A stretch of 64,000 bases of DNA from Tumebacillus algifaecis (GTDB lineage: Bacteria > Bacillota > Bacilli > Tumebacillales > Tumebacillaceae), in the NCBI RefSeq assembly GCF_002243515.1, contig NZ_CP022657.1, positions 2,409,001-2,473,000 of the forward strand, in the 5' to 3' direction. The notes under the pieces are model-generated. The model made no database searches. It was not told the DNA's origin and worked only from the letters and a program-made list of their open reading frames with translations. The translations under genes were made by a program, and so were the position numbers. Each line of letters begins with the position of its first letter. The first letter of the stretch is position 1. This document shows positions 26,210 to 35,858 of the stretch, one piece after another.

Positions 26210-27781
26210 ATGACATATATGGTGCAAATCAACCCGGCGACTGGAGAAAAGGTCGCGGAGATCAAAGAGAAGTCCCAAACGGAAGTGTTGGCCGCGATGA
26301 CTCGCGCTCGCGCCGCTTTTCCAGCTTGGTCGCAGACGCCACTTGATCGGCGGCTGGCATTTTTGCGCCGACTGCGTGAACTGTTGGTCGATCAGATCGA
26401 TGAAGTGGCCGCAACCATTGCCCAAGCAACTGGCAAAGTGCAAGTGGAAGCGGTGATGACTGAGATTTTTCCGACCGCCGACATCATCCATTATTATGAA
26501 AAGCGAGCGTCCGACTTCTTGGCGCCCAAGCGTGTGAAAACCCCTTTCGTCTTTTGGGGCAACCACTCCTATGTGGAATACAAGCCGATGGGCGTGGTTG
26601 CGGTGATCTCGCCGTGGAACTACCCACTCTACCTGTCGATCGTTCCGATCCTCTCCGCGCTGGTAGCAGGTAACTGCGTGTTGTTTAAACCGTCAGAAGT
26701 GACACCTTTGGTCGGTGTGCTGATTGAAAAGCTCTTCGCAGACGCAGGTTTTCCAGCTGATGTCGTCCAGGTCCTGCACGGCGGACGTGAGACAGGTCAA
26801 GCGGTCGTCAGCGCCAAACCGGACAAAATTTTCTTCACTGGGTCGGTCGCCACTGGCAAAAAAATCATGGCTGCAGCTGCCGAACATTTGATTCCCGTGG
26901 AGTTGGAGCTGGGTGGAAAAGACCCGATGATCGTGTTCGCCGATGCGGATCTCGACCGTGCAGTGCGCGGGGCATTGTGGGGTGCGTTCACCAACGCAGG
27001 GCAAGTGTGTATGTCGGTGGAACGCGTCTATGTGGAAGCGCCAGTCTATGACGAATTCGTGCGCAAAGTGGTTGCCGCAACACAGGAACTGCGCCAAGGC
27101 GTGGAGTTTGGCTCGATGACGTATCCCCTCCAGATGCAGCTGGTGCAAGCCCACATTCAAGATGCGGTCGAAAAAGGGGCTCGTGTTGAATGCGGAGGTC
27201 ATGCCTTGCAAGAAGGCACTTTGTATTTTGCCCCAACGGTGTTGACTGGGGTCAATTCTTCCATGCGGTTGATGCAGGAGGAGACTTTTGGCCCTTTGCT
27301 TCCGATCCTGCCCTTTGCGACCGAAGAACAAGCTGTGAAACAGGCGAACGACTCGGAGTACGGGTTAAACGCATCGGTGTGGTCGCAAGATCTGGTGAAA
27401 GCAAAGCGCGTCGCCACACAATTGATCTCTGGCAATGTCTGCATCAATGACGTGATCACCAACGTCGCCAATCCGCATCTACCCTTTGGCGGTGTCAAAC
27501 ACAGCGGCATCGGTCGCTATCACGGGCCAGAGGGCCTGCACACCTTCTGCCATCAGACCTCGATAATGGTCAACAAAGGCACGAAGCCGCGCGAAATCAA
27601 CTGGTATCCTTACACGCCGGAACTGCAAGACGCGTTTCATACGCTGACCCGCCTGCTCTTTGGCAAAAAGCGCTCCGTTCCTTTCCCCGCGCTGAAGAAT
27701 CTGTTCAAGCAAATGCTCCGGACGTATCGAAAACAAAACGGGCAACCTTGGCAGGGTGAGCAGAAGAACCTGCCGATGTAA
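26210..27781 (+). CDS. NAD(P)-dependent aldehyde dehydrogenase
   Basis: A 523-residue member of the aldehyde dehydrogenase superfamily, oxidising an aldehyde to its acid. Visible landmarks are SPWNYPLYLS (active-site Asn region), the dinucleotide motif FTGSVATGK, the catalytic base in LELGGKDPMIV (about residue 233), and the nucleophilic Cys in NAGQVCMSVERVYV (about 267). The 45-residue C-terminal extension is basic and could contact the membrane, as in long-chain or class 3 enzymes; the substrate is unknown. SD AGAGGTGA precedes the ATG. It is a single gene ended by the terminator at 27846. It is not obviously linked to the NRPS next door, which is convergent. Confidence 0.93.
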   Translation: MTYMVQINPATGEKVAEIKEKSQTEVLAAMTRARAAFPAWSQTPLDRRLAFLRRLRELLVDQIDEVAATIAQATGKVQVEAVMTEIFPTADIIHYYEKRASDFLAPKRVKTPFVFWGNHSYVEYKPMGVVAVISPWNYPLYLSIVPILSALVAGNCVLFKPSEVTPLVGVLIEKLFADAGFPADVVQVLHGGRETGQAVVSAKPDKIFFTGSVATGKKIMAAAAEHLIPVELELGGKDPMIVFADADLDRAVRGALWGAFTNAGQVCMSVERVYVEAPVYDEFVRKVVAATQELRQGVEFGSMTYPLQMQLVQAHIQDAVEKGARVECGGHALQEGTLYFAPTVLTGVNSSMRLMQEETFGPLLPILPFATEEQAVKQANDSEYGLNASVWSQDLVKAKRVATQLISGNVCINDVITNVANPHLPFGGVKHSGIGRYHGPEGLHTFCHQTSIMVNKGTKPREINWYPYTPELQDAFHTLTRLLFGKKRSVPFPALKNLFKQMLRTYRKQNGQPWQGEQKNLPM

Positions 27782-27845
27782 ACTGGTGCCTCAGCAGGTA
27801 CGAATATGCTGACAAGGCTCGCTACCTCCCCCCTTGTTCGTGACA

Positions 27846-27882
27846 GCAAAAAGGACTGTGCCGACAGCACAGTCCTTTTTGC
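27846..27882. terminator. Bidirectional terminator between ALDH and the minus-strand NRPS
   Basis: A perfect 16-bp stem (GCAAAAAGGACTGTGC with its complement) around a 5-base loop, with A5/T5 tracts in the stem so that it can act in both directions. The right arm runs straight into the 13-bp repeat array. Confidence 0.85.
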
Positions 27883-28060
27883 TTTGCCTTATTGCTTTGC
27901 CTTATTGCTTTGCCTTATTGCTTTGCCTTATTGCTTTGCCTTATTGCTTTGCCTTATTGCTTTGCCTTATTGCTTTGCCTTATTGCTTTGCCTTATTGCT
28001 TTGCCTTATTGCTTTGCCTTATTGCTTTGCCTTATTGCTTTGCCTTTTTGCTTTGCTTTT
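27881..28060. repeat. 13-bp tandem repeat array (12 perfect copies plus degenerate end)
   Basis: The unit GCTTTGCCTTATT is repeated 12 times without change from 27881 to 28036. One copy with a single substitution (GCTTTGCCTTTTT) and a partial unit GCTTTGCTTTT follow, ending on the stop codon of the NRPS at 28059. It is noncoding: the 13-base period shifts the frame at each copy. On the minus strand it forms the 3' untranslated part of the NRPS mRNA (unit AATAAGGCAAAGC). Confidence 0.97.
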
Positions 28061-31000
28061 AAAACAGTTCGTCAAGCTCGAATTCCGCTTCTGCTGCGAT
28101 TTGCATCTGCGAAAGGCGCAGACTCGGGTCTTCCACGAGTTGGGCTAGCACACGGGTATACTGCTCTAAAAAACGTTCGATCGTCTCGCCACTAAAGCGC
28201 AACGGATGGAAGCGGGTCAGGACTTGGATGTCATGCTCGCCTTCATAAACATCGACATGCAAATCGAGTTGAACAGAAGGGTCACCATCAAAGCGATTGT
28301 GCACAAAGTCTTGCACCTCAAGGTTCCAAGGTGCAAACAACTCGGGCAAGGAGCGATTGGTCAGCGTTACGCCAGCTTCCAGCACGATCTCGTCGATGTG
28401 AGCGTTCTGTCCGACAAACACCACGGTATACAGCGGTGCCACCGCCAGCCCTTTCGCGCGCAGATCTTGCAACACGAGGTCGAACGGATAGTCCTGATGC
28501 GCATACGCTCCGATCGCAGAGCGCTTCACCTGCTCAATCGCCTGATAGCCGCTGAGGTTGCCAGAAAGGTCGGTTCGCATCGCCACCGGGTTGACCAGCA
28601 CACCGAGCACCCCTTCCAAATCTGGGTGGCTACGTCCCGAAAGCGGCGCGCAGAGGGTGACCTGATCCTGTCCACTCAAGAGCGACAGCCAAATTTTAAA
28701 CCCAGCCAAGAGCAGTACGTACATCGTTGTCCCCTGCGCGGCGGAAAGCTCCCGCAGTTTCGCCGTCAGTGCTGCATCGATCTGCCAACTGCGCAACAGA
28801 TCGCTGGCCGACCATGCAGCAGGTGGCAAATCGTCGCGGGGCAGTTCCGTCGCGCTCACTTCATGTTGCAACTGCTCCGCCCAGTACGTTCGCTGCGCCT
28901 CCAATTGCCCCGTCGCTAACAGATTGTTCTGCCATGCTGCATAGTCCGAATATTGAACGGCGTTCGGCAATGCGGCATCGTGCGGTTCCGCTTGGTAGAG
29001 CTGGCTCAAATCCTGCATGAACACCGCTTCAGACCAACTGTCATAGGCGATGGGATGCAAGGTGAGCAACAGCAGATAGTCTTGCTCTTCCAATTTGTAC
29101 AGCCCAGCGCGAAAAGCAGGCTCCTCCCGAAAATCGAACGGTGTTTTCTGCTCCCGCTTTACTGCTGCGGCCAATTGCTCCCAGCGCTGGGCAACGGGGC
29201 GATCGGTCAAATCGGTATATGTGATCGGCCGTTCCAGCTTCTCATGCACGATCTGTACGGGCATCCCGTCGCGTTCCGCAAACGTTGCCCGCATGATGCT
29301 GTGACGGTCACAGAGCGCTTCGTAGGCGTGAAGGAAACGATGGTGGTCGAGCGGCCCTTGAATCCGCTTGGCACTGACACCACCACACGCGTTAAGCGGG
29401 TCGATCAAGTATTGAAACCAGAAGCGCTTTTGCGCGTGAGACAGCTCATAGTCGGCTTGCACGGCCAAGCGTTCGATCGCAGACAGCGTCACTTTAGTCC
29501 CGCGCAGTTCCTCCACCTGTTCGGACAACCCCGCGATGGTCGGAGCCTCAAACAGCACCTTCAGCGGCAGATGCACCTCCAGCCTGCGGTTGATCCGCGA
29601 TAAAATGCGCGTCGCCGTAAGCGAATGCCCACCTAAGTCGAAGAAATTGTCGTAAATCCCAACTTGTTTTACATTCAGAAGCTCCTGCCAAATCTCAGCG
29701 ATCACCTGCTGGGCTTCCGTCTTCGGTGCAGTAAAACTGACATGCAGATCGGGACGCTCCTCGCCAGGATCGGGCAACGCCTTGCGGTCGATTTTGCCCG
29801 AAATGGTCGTCGGCAAAGCGGTATCCAATTTGACAAACCGCCACGGCACCAAATAGTTGGGCAAGCGCTCGCTCATATAAGCCCGCAACGCTTCCGGCGT
29901 CACACGCTCTGCGCCATCTTCGCGCGGCACGCAGTAGGCGACGAGACGATAACCGTCGCCGCCCTGAAACGCTTTGACAGCCGATTGTTCGAGATCAGGG
30001 TGAGTCGCCAGCACCGCTTCGATCTCACCGATCTCCACACGCTGCCCCCGCACTTTGATCTGGTCGTCCCTTCTCCCAAGGAACATGATCTGCCCGTCCC
30101 GGCGGAAATACCCGCGATCGCCCGTCTTGTACATCCGCTCGCCGCTCACAAACGGATCTGGGATAAATGCGGCCGCCGTCTTCTCCGGGTCATTCAAATA
30201 ACCTCTGGCCAGACCGACTCCCGCCAAATAAAGGTCGCCCGGCACCCCGACAGGAACGGGTTGCAAGTTGGCGTCCAGCACATAGCAACGGTTGTTATCG
30301 AGCGGGCGTCCGACCGAAACGATCTCCGACTCTTGCGTATCGGCCTCCGTGCAGGTATGGACTGTGGAATCGATCGAGACTTCTGTCGCGCCCCACGTGT
30401 TGTGCAGCTCACAGCCGACACGCTCCTGAAAAGCGCGCACCAGATCGGAGCGCAGCGCCTCTCCGGATGAACCGACATGACGCAGCGATTGCAGCTTAGC
30501 CCGGTCTTCTGCTGTCACCGCATCGACGAACAGCGCGAGCATACTCGGGACGAACGTGATGAACGCCGCTTGATAGGAGATCGCCGCCTCCACGATCGCC
30601 CGCGGGTCTTTGTGCAATCCTGGTTCCATCAGCGCGATTCGCCCGCCGACCATCAGCGGCCAGAAAAACTCACAGGCTGCATCGTCGAACGTCAAGGTCG
30701 TTTTTTGCAAAACGGTCTCCCCTGCCTGCAAGCGATAGTGGCGCTGCATCCACAACATGCGATTGACCCAGCCTTTGTGCGTGGAAGAGACACCTTTAGG
30801 TTGGCCTGTCGAGCCAGACGTATAGTAGATGGACACCAGATGCTCGGAATTAACCGCAGTGTGCGGTGCAGTGGCCAAATCTCCGTGTAGGGTCTCCGCG
30901 CTGTCCAACTCCACATACTCGACAGCCATCCCCTGTGGCATCTTGTCGCGAAAGGCGCTGTGTATCAAGCAGACAGGAGCGTTCGCATCGGACAAAATTT

Positions 31001-34000
31001 GCCCAATTCTGGCGGTCGGCGCATCCGTATCGAGCGGCACATATGCCCCGCCCGCTTTCAAGATCCCAATCAACGCCACAACCAGCTCCAGCGAGCGCTC
31101 GACACAAACGCCAACCGCTACATCGGGGCCGACACCGAGCGCAATCAGCTTGTGCGCCAGGCGATTCCCCTGCTCGTCCAAGTCTCGATAAGTGATGGTT
31201 TGAGCACCATACACCGCCGCGATGTCATCAGGTGTCCGCTTGGCCTGCTCTTCGAACAGCTGATGCAACAAAAGCTGTTCAGGGAACGCAACCTGAGTAT
31301 CGTTCCAGCCATACAGCACCTGTTCGCGTTCTTCCGCAGTCAACAGTGGCAGTGTGCTGATCGCCAGATCCGGTTGCTGCACAATGCCCTGTAGCATTTC
31401 ACAGAAGTGGGCCATCATGCGGTCGATCGTCGCTTCCTCGAACAGGTCGGTGCTGTATTCCACCTGCGTGAACAGTCCGTCCGCCTCTTCGGTCATCATG
31501 ACGGTGAGGTCGAATTTGGCAGTGCCACTGTCAAGGTCGGTCACCGTTGCGGTTAGACCGGGCAGGTTCAATTGCGTCATCGGCACGTTCTGCAGCGCGA
31601 ACATCACTTGGCAAAGCGGAGAGATTCCAGCGCTTCGCTCCGGTTGCAACTCCTCGACAAGTCGTTCAAACGGCACATCGCCATGAGCCATCGCTTCCAG
31701 CACCGTCACGCGCACCCGCTTCAAAAGTTCAGTGAAGCTAGGATTGCTTTGCAGATCGGTGCGCAAGACTAGCGTATTGACAAAAAAGCCGATCAATTTT
31801 TCCACCGCAGGATGACTGCGTCCAGCTACAGGAGAACCGACGATGATGTCCGTCTCGCCCGAGTAGCGGTACAGCAACGTTTGAAACGCCGCCAACAGGG
31901 TCATGTACAAAGTAGCACCTTCGCGGCGGGACAACTCCTGCAATCCGCTGAGCAATTGAAAATCCAGCCGATACGTCTTCAGTTTCCCGCGCTGGGACGG
32001 CTGAGACGGGCGTGGGCGGTCACTCGGCAACTGCGCGACAGGCAGTGTGCCGCCAAGCTTTTCTTTCCAATACGACAACTGCCCATCCAATCGCTCACCG
32101 GACAGCCAGGCCCGTTGCCAGGCGGAAAAATCAGCATATTGCACAGCCATGGCGGGTGGACGCGCCGCCGTTTTTTGTGTGAAAAAGGTGTACCAAGCGG
32201 CCAGTTCTTCATACAAGATCCCCTGTGACCAGCCATCCGCAATGATGTGATGCATCGTCAACACCAGCAGATGTTCTTCGGCGGCCAGTTGGAACAACCG
32301 CGCTCTGAACAAAGGCCCGCGGGACAAATCAAACGGAGTGCTCGCTTCCGCATTCACGGCACCTGTTGCCTCTTCGCGGGTCAGCTTTTCCGCGCGCAGT
32401 CTGATCGGCTGCGCATCGCAGATCACTTGCAACGGTTCGCCATCCACCTCTGCGAAGACGGTGCGAAGCGATTCATGACGCCGCACGATCTCCGTCAAAC
32501 TTTCATTCAGCGCCGTAACATCTACACACCCTTGCATCTCGATGGCGACCGGGATGTTATATACGGCCGTACCCGGTTGCAAACGGTCGAGAAACCACAG
32601 CCTTTGCTGAGCAAAAGAAACGCTGGCTGTGCCGCATTCTCCTTTTGGTATCGGAAGCAAAGGCACGGCCAACTCTGTCCCCGATCGCTCGCCGACTAGA
32701 CGAGCTACCTCGCCCACCGTCTCGGTCATGAACAGGTCGCGCACCGTCAACTCCACCGACAGCCGCTCGCGAAGGCGTGCTGCCGCCTGTGTCACCTGTA
32801 GCGAGTGTACGCCAAGTTCGGCTAGGCGGTCATCCATCCCGATCGGCACGATGCCGAGCACCTCTTCCCACACCGCTGCGACATCCCTTTCTTGCGGTGT
32901 GGACGGTCCTACATAGGCCACGGAGAGTTCGGGACGCCCTTGTTCCGGCTGTGGGAGCGCTTTGCGATCGATCTTGCCGTTCGGTGTAACTGGCATCTCG
33001 GTCATCAGCACATAGCGCGTCGGCACCATAAATTCGGGCAGACGAGCCGCCAAGAACGCCCGCAGAGCGGACGGCACGTAAACTGCTTCCTGTTCCGCCA
33101 TGACATAGGCGACCAATCGCTGCTCGCCTGGCACATCTTCCCGCAGCACCACAGCAGACTGGCGTACCGCTGGTGCTTCTTCCAAAACGCGCTCAATCTC
33201 GCCGAGTTCCACGCGGTAGCCGCGGATCTTGATCTGATGATCGACACGTCCGATAAACGCCAACGCGCCATCTGGCATCCACTTCACCAAATCCCCCGTG
33301 CGATACATCCGCTCCTCCGACTCACCCGAGCTCACATCGGGCAGAAAACGCTCCGCTGTTAGATCGGGCGCACCGTGATACCCGCGTGTCACCTGCAATC
33401 CGCCAATGAACAGTTCCCCCGGTTCACCGATTGCGACCGGCTGCAAATTGTGATCCAGCACATACGCTGTAACGCCTCGGATCGGATGCCCGATCAATTG
33501 TGCATCCTCTGGAGTCATCACTCGCTGAAAGGTTGACCACACCGTACATTCTGTCGGGCCGTACGCGTTCCAAATTTGCGAACCTGTCTGCAACAATCGC
33601 TCAGCCAACGGCACCGACAACGCCTCGCCGCCAGTGATCGCACGCAGTTTCGGATTACCCTGCCAGCCTGCATCGAGCAGTAGATGCCACGTGATCGGCG
33701 TCGCTTGGAGCAGCGACACGCCCTGTGTCTCCAACACGGCGCGCAGGGCAGCCCCATCGCCTGCCAAGCTCCGTTCCCCGATGATCAAAGTGCCGCCAAG
33801 CATCAACGGCTGGTAAAAATCGAGTACCGACATATCGAAAGCAAACGAAGCGAGGCAGAGATGGACATCATCCTCCCCGATCTCCAACTGCTCGGTCAAA
33901 GCTTGCAACAGATGATAGACAGAACGGTGTTCGACAGCCACTCCTTTCGGCTTTCCTGTCGAGCCCGATGTAAAAATCACATAAGCCAAGGAGTTTGGCG

Positions 34001-34433
34001 ATGCATCGTTCACCACATTCTGATCGTAATTTGCAGAGTTCGCTCCCTTTATCTCATCGAGCCACAAGGTCTTCGCCCCATGCGGCGGCAACGCGTCCTC
34101 CAAGGTCCGCTGCGTCACGACCAACTGCACATCTGCCAATCCCATGATGTGTGCCAGTCGCTCGGCCGGATAGGTCGGATCAAGCGGCACGTACGCTCCG
34201 CCCGCTTTCCAAATACCGAGCAGACCGATCATCAACTGCACGGAGCGGTCTGAGCAAATTCCGACCAGCGTCTCTTGTTGTACGCCGTTCGCACGTAACT
34301 CTTCGGCCAGACGGTTTGCCGATCGATTCAATTCGCGATAGGTCAAGCGTTCAGTTCCGCTCACCACCGCCACACGATCGGGCGTTCGCGCAGCTTGCTC
34401 TTCAATCATCCGATAGATGCATCGTTCGCTCAT
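28059..34433 (-). CDS. NRPS A-T-C-A-T-C with noncanonical terminal C domain
   Basis: A 2124-residue synthetase; start ATG at 34433 (an in-frame TTG directly before is possible) with GAGGGGGG upstream. It begins directly with an A domain, as initiation proteins do. A1 (FDMSVLD near residue 199) has code DMLQIGAVWK, close to the glycine code DILQLGLIWK. T1 (LGVHSLQ near 537) has one Gly missing but keeps Ser. C1 has normal HHIIADGWS near 725. A2 (TFDDAACEF near 1249, NTWGATE instead of YGPTE) has code DDCTGSTIDK, unassigned. T2 (LGGHSLTAT) is near 1597. The final C domain (1660-2124) reads HPIAYDS instead of HHxxxDG near 1793, so the catalytic second His is Pro. There is no TE. It has its own upstream AT-rich region after the terminator at 34497, so it is a separate transcript from the MFS gene. 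Confidence 0.95.
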   Translation of the reverse strand: MSERCIYRMIEEQAARTPDRVAVVSGTERLTYRELNRSANRLAEELRANGVQQETLVGICSDRSVQLMIGLLGIWKAGGAYVPLDPTYPAERLAHIMGLADVQLVVTQRTLEDALPPHGAKTLWLDEIKGANSANYDQNVVNDASPNSLAYVIFTSGSTGKPKGVAVEHRSVYHLLQALTEQLEIGEDDVHLCLASFAFDMSVLDFYQPLMLGGTLIIGERSLAGDGAALRAVLETQGVSLLQATPITWHLLLDAGWQGNPKLRAITGGEALSVPLAERLLQTGSQIWNAYGPTECTVWSTFQRVMTPEDAQLIGHPIRGVTAYVLDHNLQPVAIGEPGELFIGGLQVTRGYHGAPDLTAERFLPDVSSGESEERMYRTGDLVKWMPDGALAFIGRVDHQIKIRGYRVELGEIERVLEEAPAVRQSAVVLREDVPGEQRLVAYVMAEQEAVYVPSALRAFLAARLPEFMVPTRYVLMTEMPVTPNGKIDRKALPQPEQGRPELSVAYVGPSTPQERDVAAVWEEVLGIVPIGMDDRLAELGVHSLQVTQAAARLRERLSVELTVRDLFMTETVGEVARLVGERSGTELAVPLLPIPKGECGTASVSFAQQRLWFLDRLQPGTAVYNIPVAIEMQGCVDVTALNESLTEIVRRHESLRTVFAEVDGEPLQVICDAQPIRLRAEKLTREEATGAVNAEASTPFDLSRGPLFRARLFQLAAEEHLLVLTMHHIIADGWSQGILYEELAAWYTFFTQKTAARPPAMAVQYADFSAWQRAWLSGERLDGQLSYWKEKLGGTLPVAQLPSDRPRPSQPSQRGKLKTYRLDFQLLSGLQELSRREGATLYMTLLAAFQTLLYRYSGETDIIVGSPVAGRSHPAVEKLIGFFVNTLVLRTDLQSNPSFTELLKRVRVTVLEAMAHGDVPFERLVEELQPERSAGISPLCQVMFALQNVPMTQLNLPGLTATVTDLDSGTAKFDLTVMMTEEADGLFTQVEYSTDLFEEATIDRMMAHFCEMLQGIVQQPDLAISTLPLLTAEEREQVLYGWNDTQVAFPEQLLLHQLFEEQAKRTPDDIAAVYGAQTITYRDLDEQGNRLAHKLIALGVGPDVAVGVCVERSLELVVALIGILKAGGAYVPLDTDAPTARIGQILSDANAPVCLIHSAFRDKMPQGMAVEYVELDSAETLHGDLATAPHTAVNSEHLVSIYYTSGSTGQPKGVSSTHKGWVNRMLWMQRHYRLQAGETVLQKTTLTFDDAACEFFWPLMVGGRIALMEPGLHKDPRAIVEAAISYQAAFITFVPSMLALFVDAVTAEDRAKLQSLRHVGSSGEALRSDLVRAFQERVGCELHNTWGATEVSIDSTVHTCTEADTQESEIVSVGRPLDNNRCYVLDANLQPVPVGVPGDLYLAGVGLARGYLNDPEKTAAAFIPDPFVSGERMYKTGDRGYFRRDGQIMFLGRRDDQIKVRGQRVEIGEIEAVLATHPDLEQSAVKAFQGGDGYRLVAYCVPREDGAERVTPEALRAYMSERLPNYLVPWRFVKLDTALPTTISGKIDRKALPDPGEERPDLHVSFTAPKTEAQQVIAEIWQELLNVKQVGIYDNFFDLGGHSLTATRILSRINRRLEVHLPLKVLFEAPTIAGLSEQVEELRGTKVTLSAIERLAVQADYELSHAQKRFWFQYLIDPLNACGGVSAKRIQGPLDHHRFLHAYEALCDRHSIMRATFAERDGMPVQIVHEKLERPITYTDLTDRPVAQRWEQLAAAVKREQKTPFDFREEPAFRAGLYKLEEQDYLLLLTLHPIAYDSWSEAVFMQDLSQLYQAEPHDAALPNAVQYSDYAAWQNNLLATGQLEAQRTYWAEQLQHEVSATELPRDDLPPAAWSASDLLRSWQIDAALTAKLRELSAAQGTTMYVLLLAGFKIWLSLLSGQDQVTLCAPLSGRSHPDLEGVLGVLVNPVAMRTDLSGNLSGYQAIEQVKRSAIGAYAHQDYPFDLVLQDLRAKGLAVAPLYTVVFVGQNAHIDEIVLEAGVTLTNRSLPELFAPWNLEVQDFVHNRFDGDPSVQLDLHVDVYEGEHDIQVLTRFHPLRFSGETIERFLEQYTRVLAQLVEDPSLRLSQMQIAAEAEFELDELF

Positions 34434-34496
34434 CAAACCAGCGCCCCCCTCTATAACAATAACTTCTATTTATAATAACAATAAATAACTAAAATA

Positions 34497-34524
34497 AAAA
34501 GCCATCAGAAATCTGATGGCTTTT
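34497..34524 (-). terminator. Rho-independent terminator after the MFS gene
   Basis: A 12-bp stem (AAAAGCCATCAG/CTGATGGCTTTT) with loop AAAT; on the minus strand it continues with T-rich sequence. It separates the MFS gene from the NRPS downstream. The AT-rich DNA at 34440-34496 must hold the NRPS promoter, but I cannot pick its hexamers with confidence. Confidence 0.85.
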
Positions 34525-34543
34525 GTAAATAGAGATGTTCCCC

Positions 34544-35791
34544 TTACGGCTGCTCGGCAGGCTTCGGGGGTTCTGTGGTAGCGTTCGCCGCACCCAAGTT
34601 CAGCTTGAACAACGGCAGAGCGAGCAGCATCCCGATAAAGAAGAGACCAGCCGCCAACTCGAACGCAGTGGTCAGCGAGAACATTTTTTTCAGCGGGCCG
34701 GCAAGACTCATCGTCACTACCATCATGCCCATGAACAGCGGGTTCAAAATACCGTTGGCCCGACCGATAAATTCCTCTTCGGTCGTCTTCAACATGATCG
34801 TGTTCACCCCGATATGAATGCACGGTAAGAACAGACCTGCTAAAAACTGCGAGCAAAGCGTCAACACAAAGTTGGTTGACCAGCCGGTGACCGCAGTTGA
34901 GATCGTCACGGCGATCATACCGATGACAAGTAAGGCATGGGGTGGAATCTTCTTGGTCAGGCCGATCACCACACCACCGCCGATCAGCATCGCCGCACCG
35001 TTCGTCATCATCAACCACTGCACGCTTTCTTTGGGCAGACCAAGATTTTCCGTGACGAGAAAGATCGTCAGCGGTTGGATGATCCCCAAGGCCAGACCTG
35101 CAGCGGCAAAGTTGCCACCAAGAATCTTCAGCACCGGTTTGGACATCACGTAGCGGAAGCCATCCTTCATCTCCGTAAAGATCGATGTATCTTTCGCCAC
35201 GTTGTGCTCTTTCTTATCGGCAGGAATCATCGTCAACACAGCTGCAGACGCCAAGAAGGCGATCCCCATGACCCCGATCGACACTTTGATGCCGAAGTTT
35301 TGAAAAACCAGGGTTCCGAGGAACGGACCGATGATCATAAAGATCGACATCATCGTTTGAAACAGCGCCATGCCCATCTGCATCTGATGTTCCGGAACGT
35401 GCTGTTTAAACAGCTTCAACATCGAAGGCTGCGAGAATTGAGACAGGATCGCAGACACCAACGTCGCAAAGAAGATCGCTTGCCAATAGCCGGTCATCAA
35501 CGTCCCGAGCACTGCAAAGATGGACAGTGCACTGAGCACATCGGACCAGATCATCGTCCGCTTCGGACGCCAGCGGTCCGCATAGGCACCACCAATAAAA
35601 GAAAACAAGAAAATCGGGGCAAACTCGGCAACCGAAATCATCGAGACGGCAACTTCATCACCATTGGTCTGCTCCATGACGTACAGCAGCACCGCGAAGT
35701 TGCGCACCCAAATGCCGATTTGCAATAACAATCCAGACAATACGATTACTTGGACGAATCGATTGCGGAAGAAACTCGCCGTATTTGACAT
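34544..35791 (-). CDS. MFS exporter (MFS_3/EntS-like)
   Basis: A 415-residue permease with about 12 membrane helices. Start MSNTASFFRNRF is chosen because a purine-rich SD (GGGGAGTGGG) precedes it; the track frame runs 12 codons further up through that site. GGAYADRWRPKRTMIWSD is the family motif between helices 2 and 3. The overall type is that of drug and siderophore exporters such as EntS and macrolide efflux proteins. It follows hutG by 67 bp with no clear terminator between, yet does not resemble histidine permeases. Its place next to NRPS genes suggests export of the peptide or self-protection; co-transcription with hut may be read-through. Confidence 0.88.
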   Translation of the reverse strand: MSNTASFFRNRFVQVIVLSGLLLQIGIWVRNFAVLLYVMEQTNGDEVAVSMISVAEFAPIFLFSFIGGAYADRWRPKRTMIWSDVLSALSIFAVLGTLMTGYWQAIFFATLVSAILSQFSQPSMLKLFKQHVPEHQMQMGMALFQTMMSIFMIIGPFLGTLVFQNFGIKVSIGVMGIAFLASAAVLTMIPADKKEHNVAKDTSIFTEMKDGFRYVMSKPVLKILGGNFAAAGLALGIIQPLTIFLVTENLGLPKESVQWLMMTNGAAMLIGGGVVIGLTKKIPPHALLVIGMIAVTISTAVTGWSTNFVLTLCSQFLAGLFLPCIHIGVNTIMLKTTEEEFIGRANGILNPLFMGMMVVTMSLAGPLKKMFSLTTAFELAAGLFFIGMLLALPLFKLNLGAANATTEPPKPAEQP

Positions 35792-35858
35792 GTTCTTCCC
35801 ACTCCCCTCACTACAACTAACTTCCATTTCCTAGAATAGCCTTTGTTAACCGTTCTGT

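Noticed and set aside
27881-28060. CRISPR-like array
   Set aside because: Repeats are 13 bp, directly joined and have no spacers; it is a minisatellite.
27806-28195. Open frames of 104 and 129 codons rich in CFALLLCLIALPY repeats
   Set aside because: They are translations of the 13-bp tandem repeat, which stays open in all plus frames because the unit has no stop; no SD is present.
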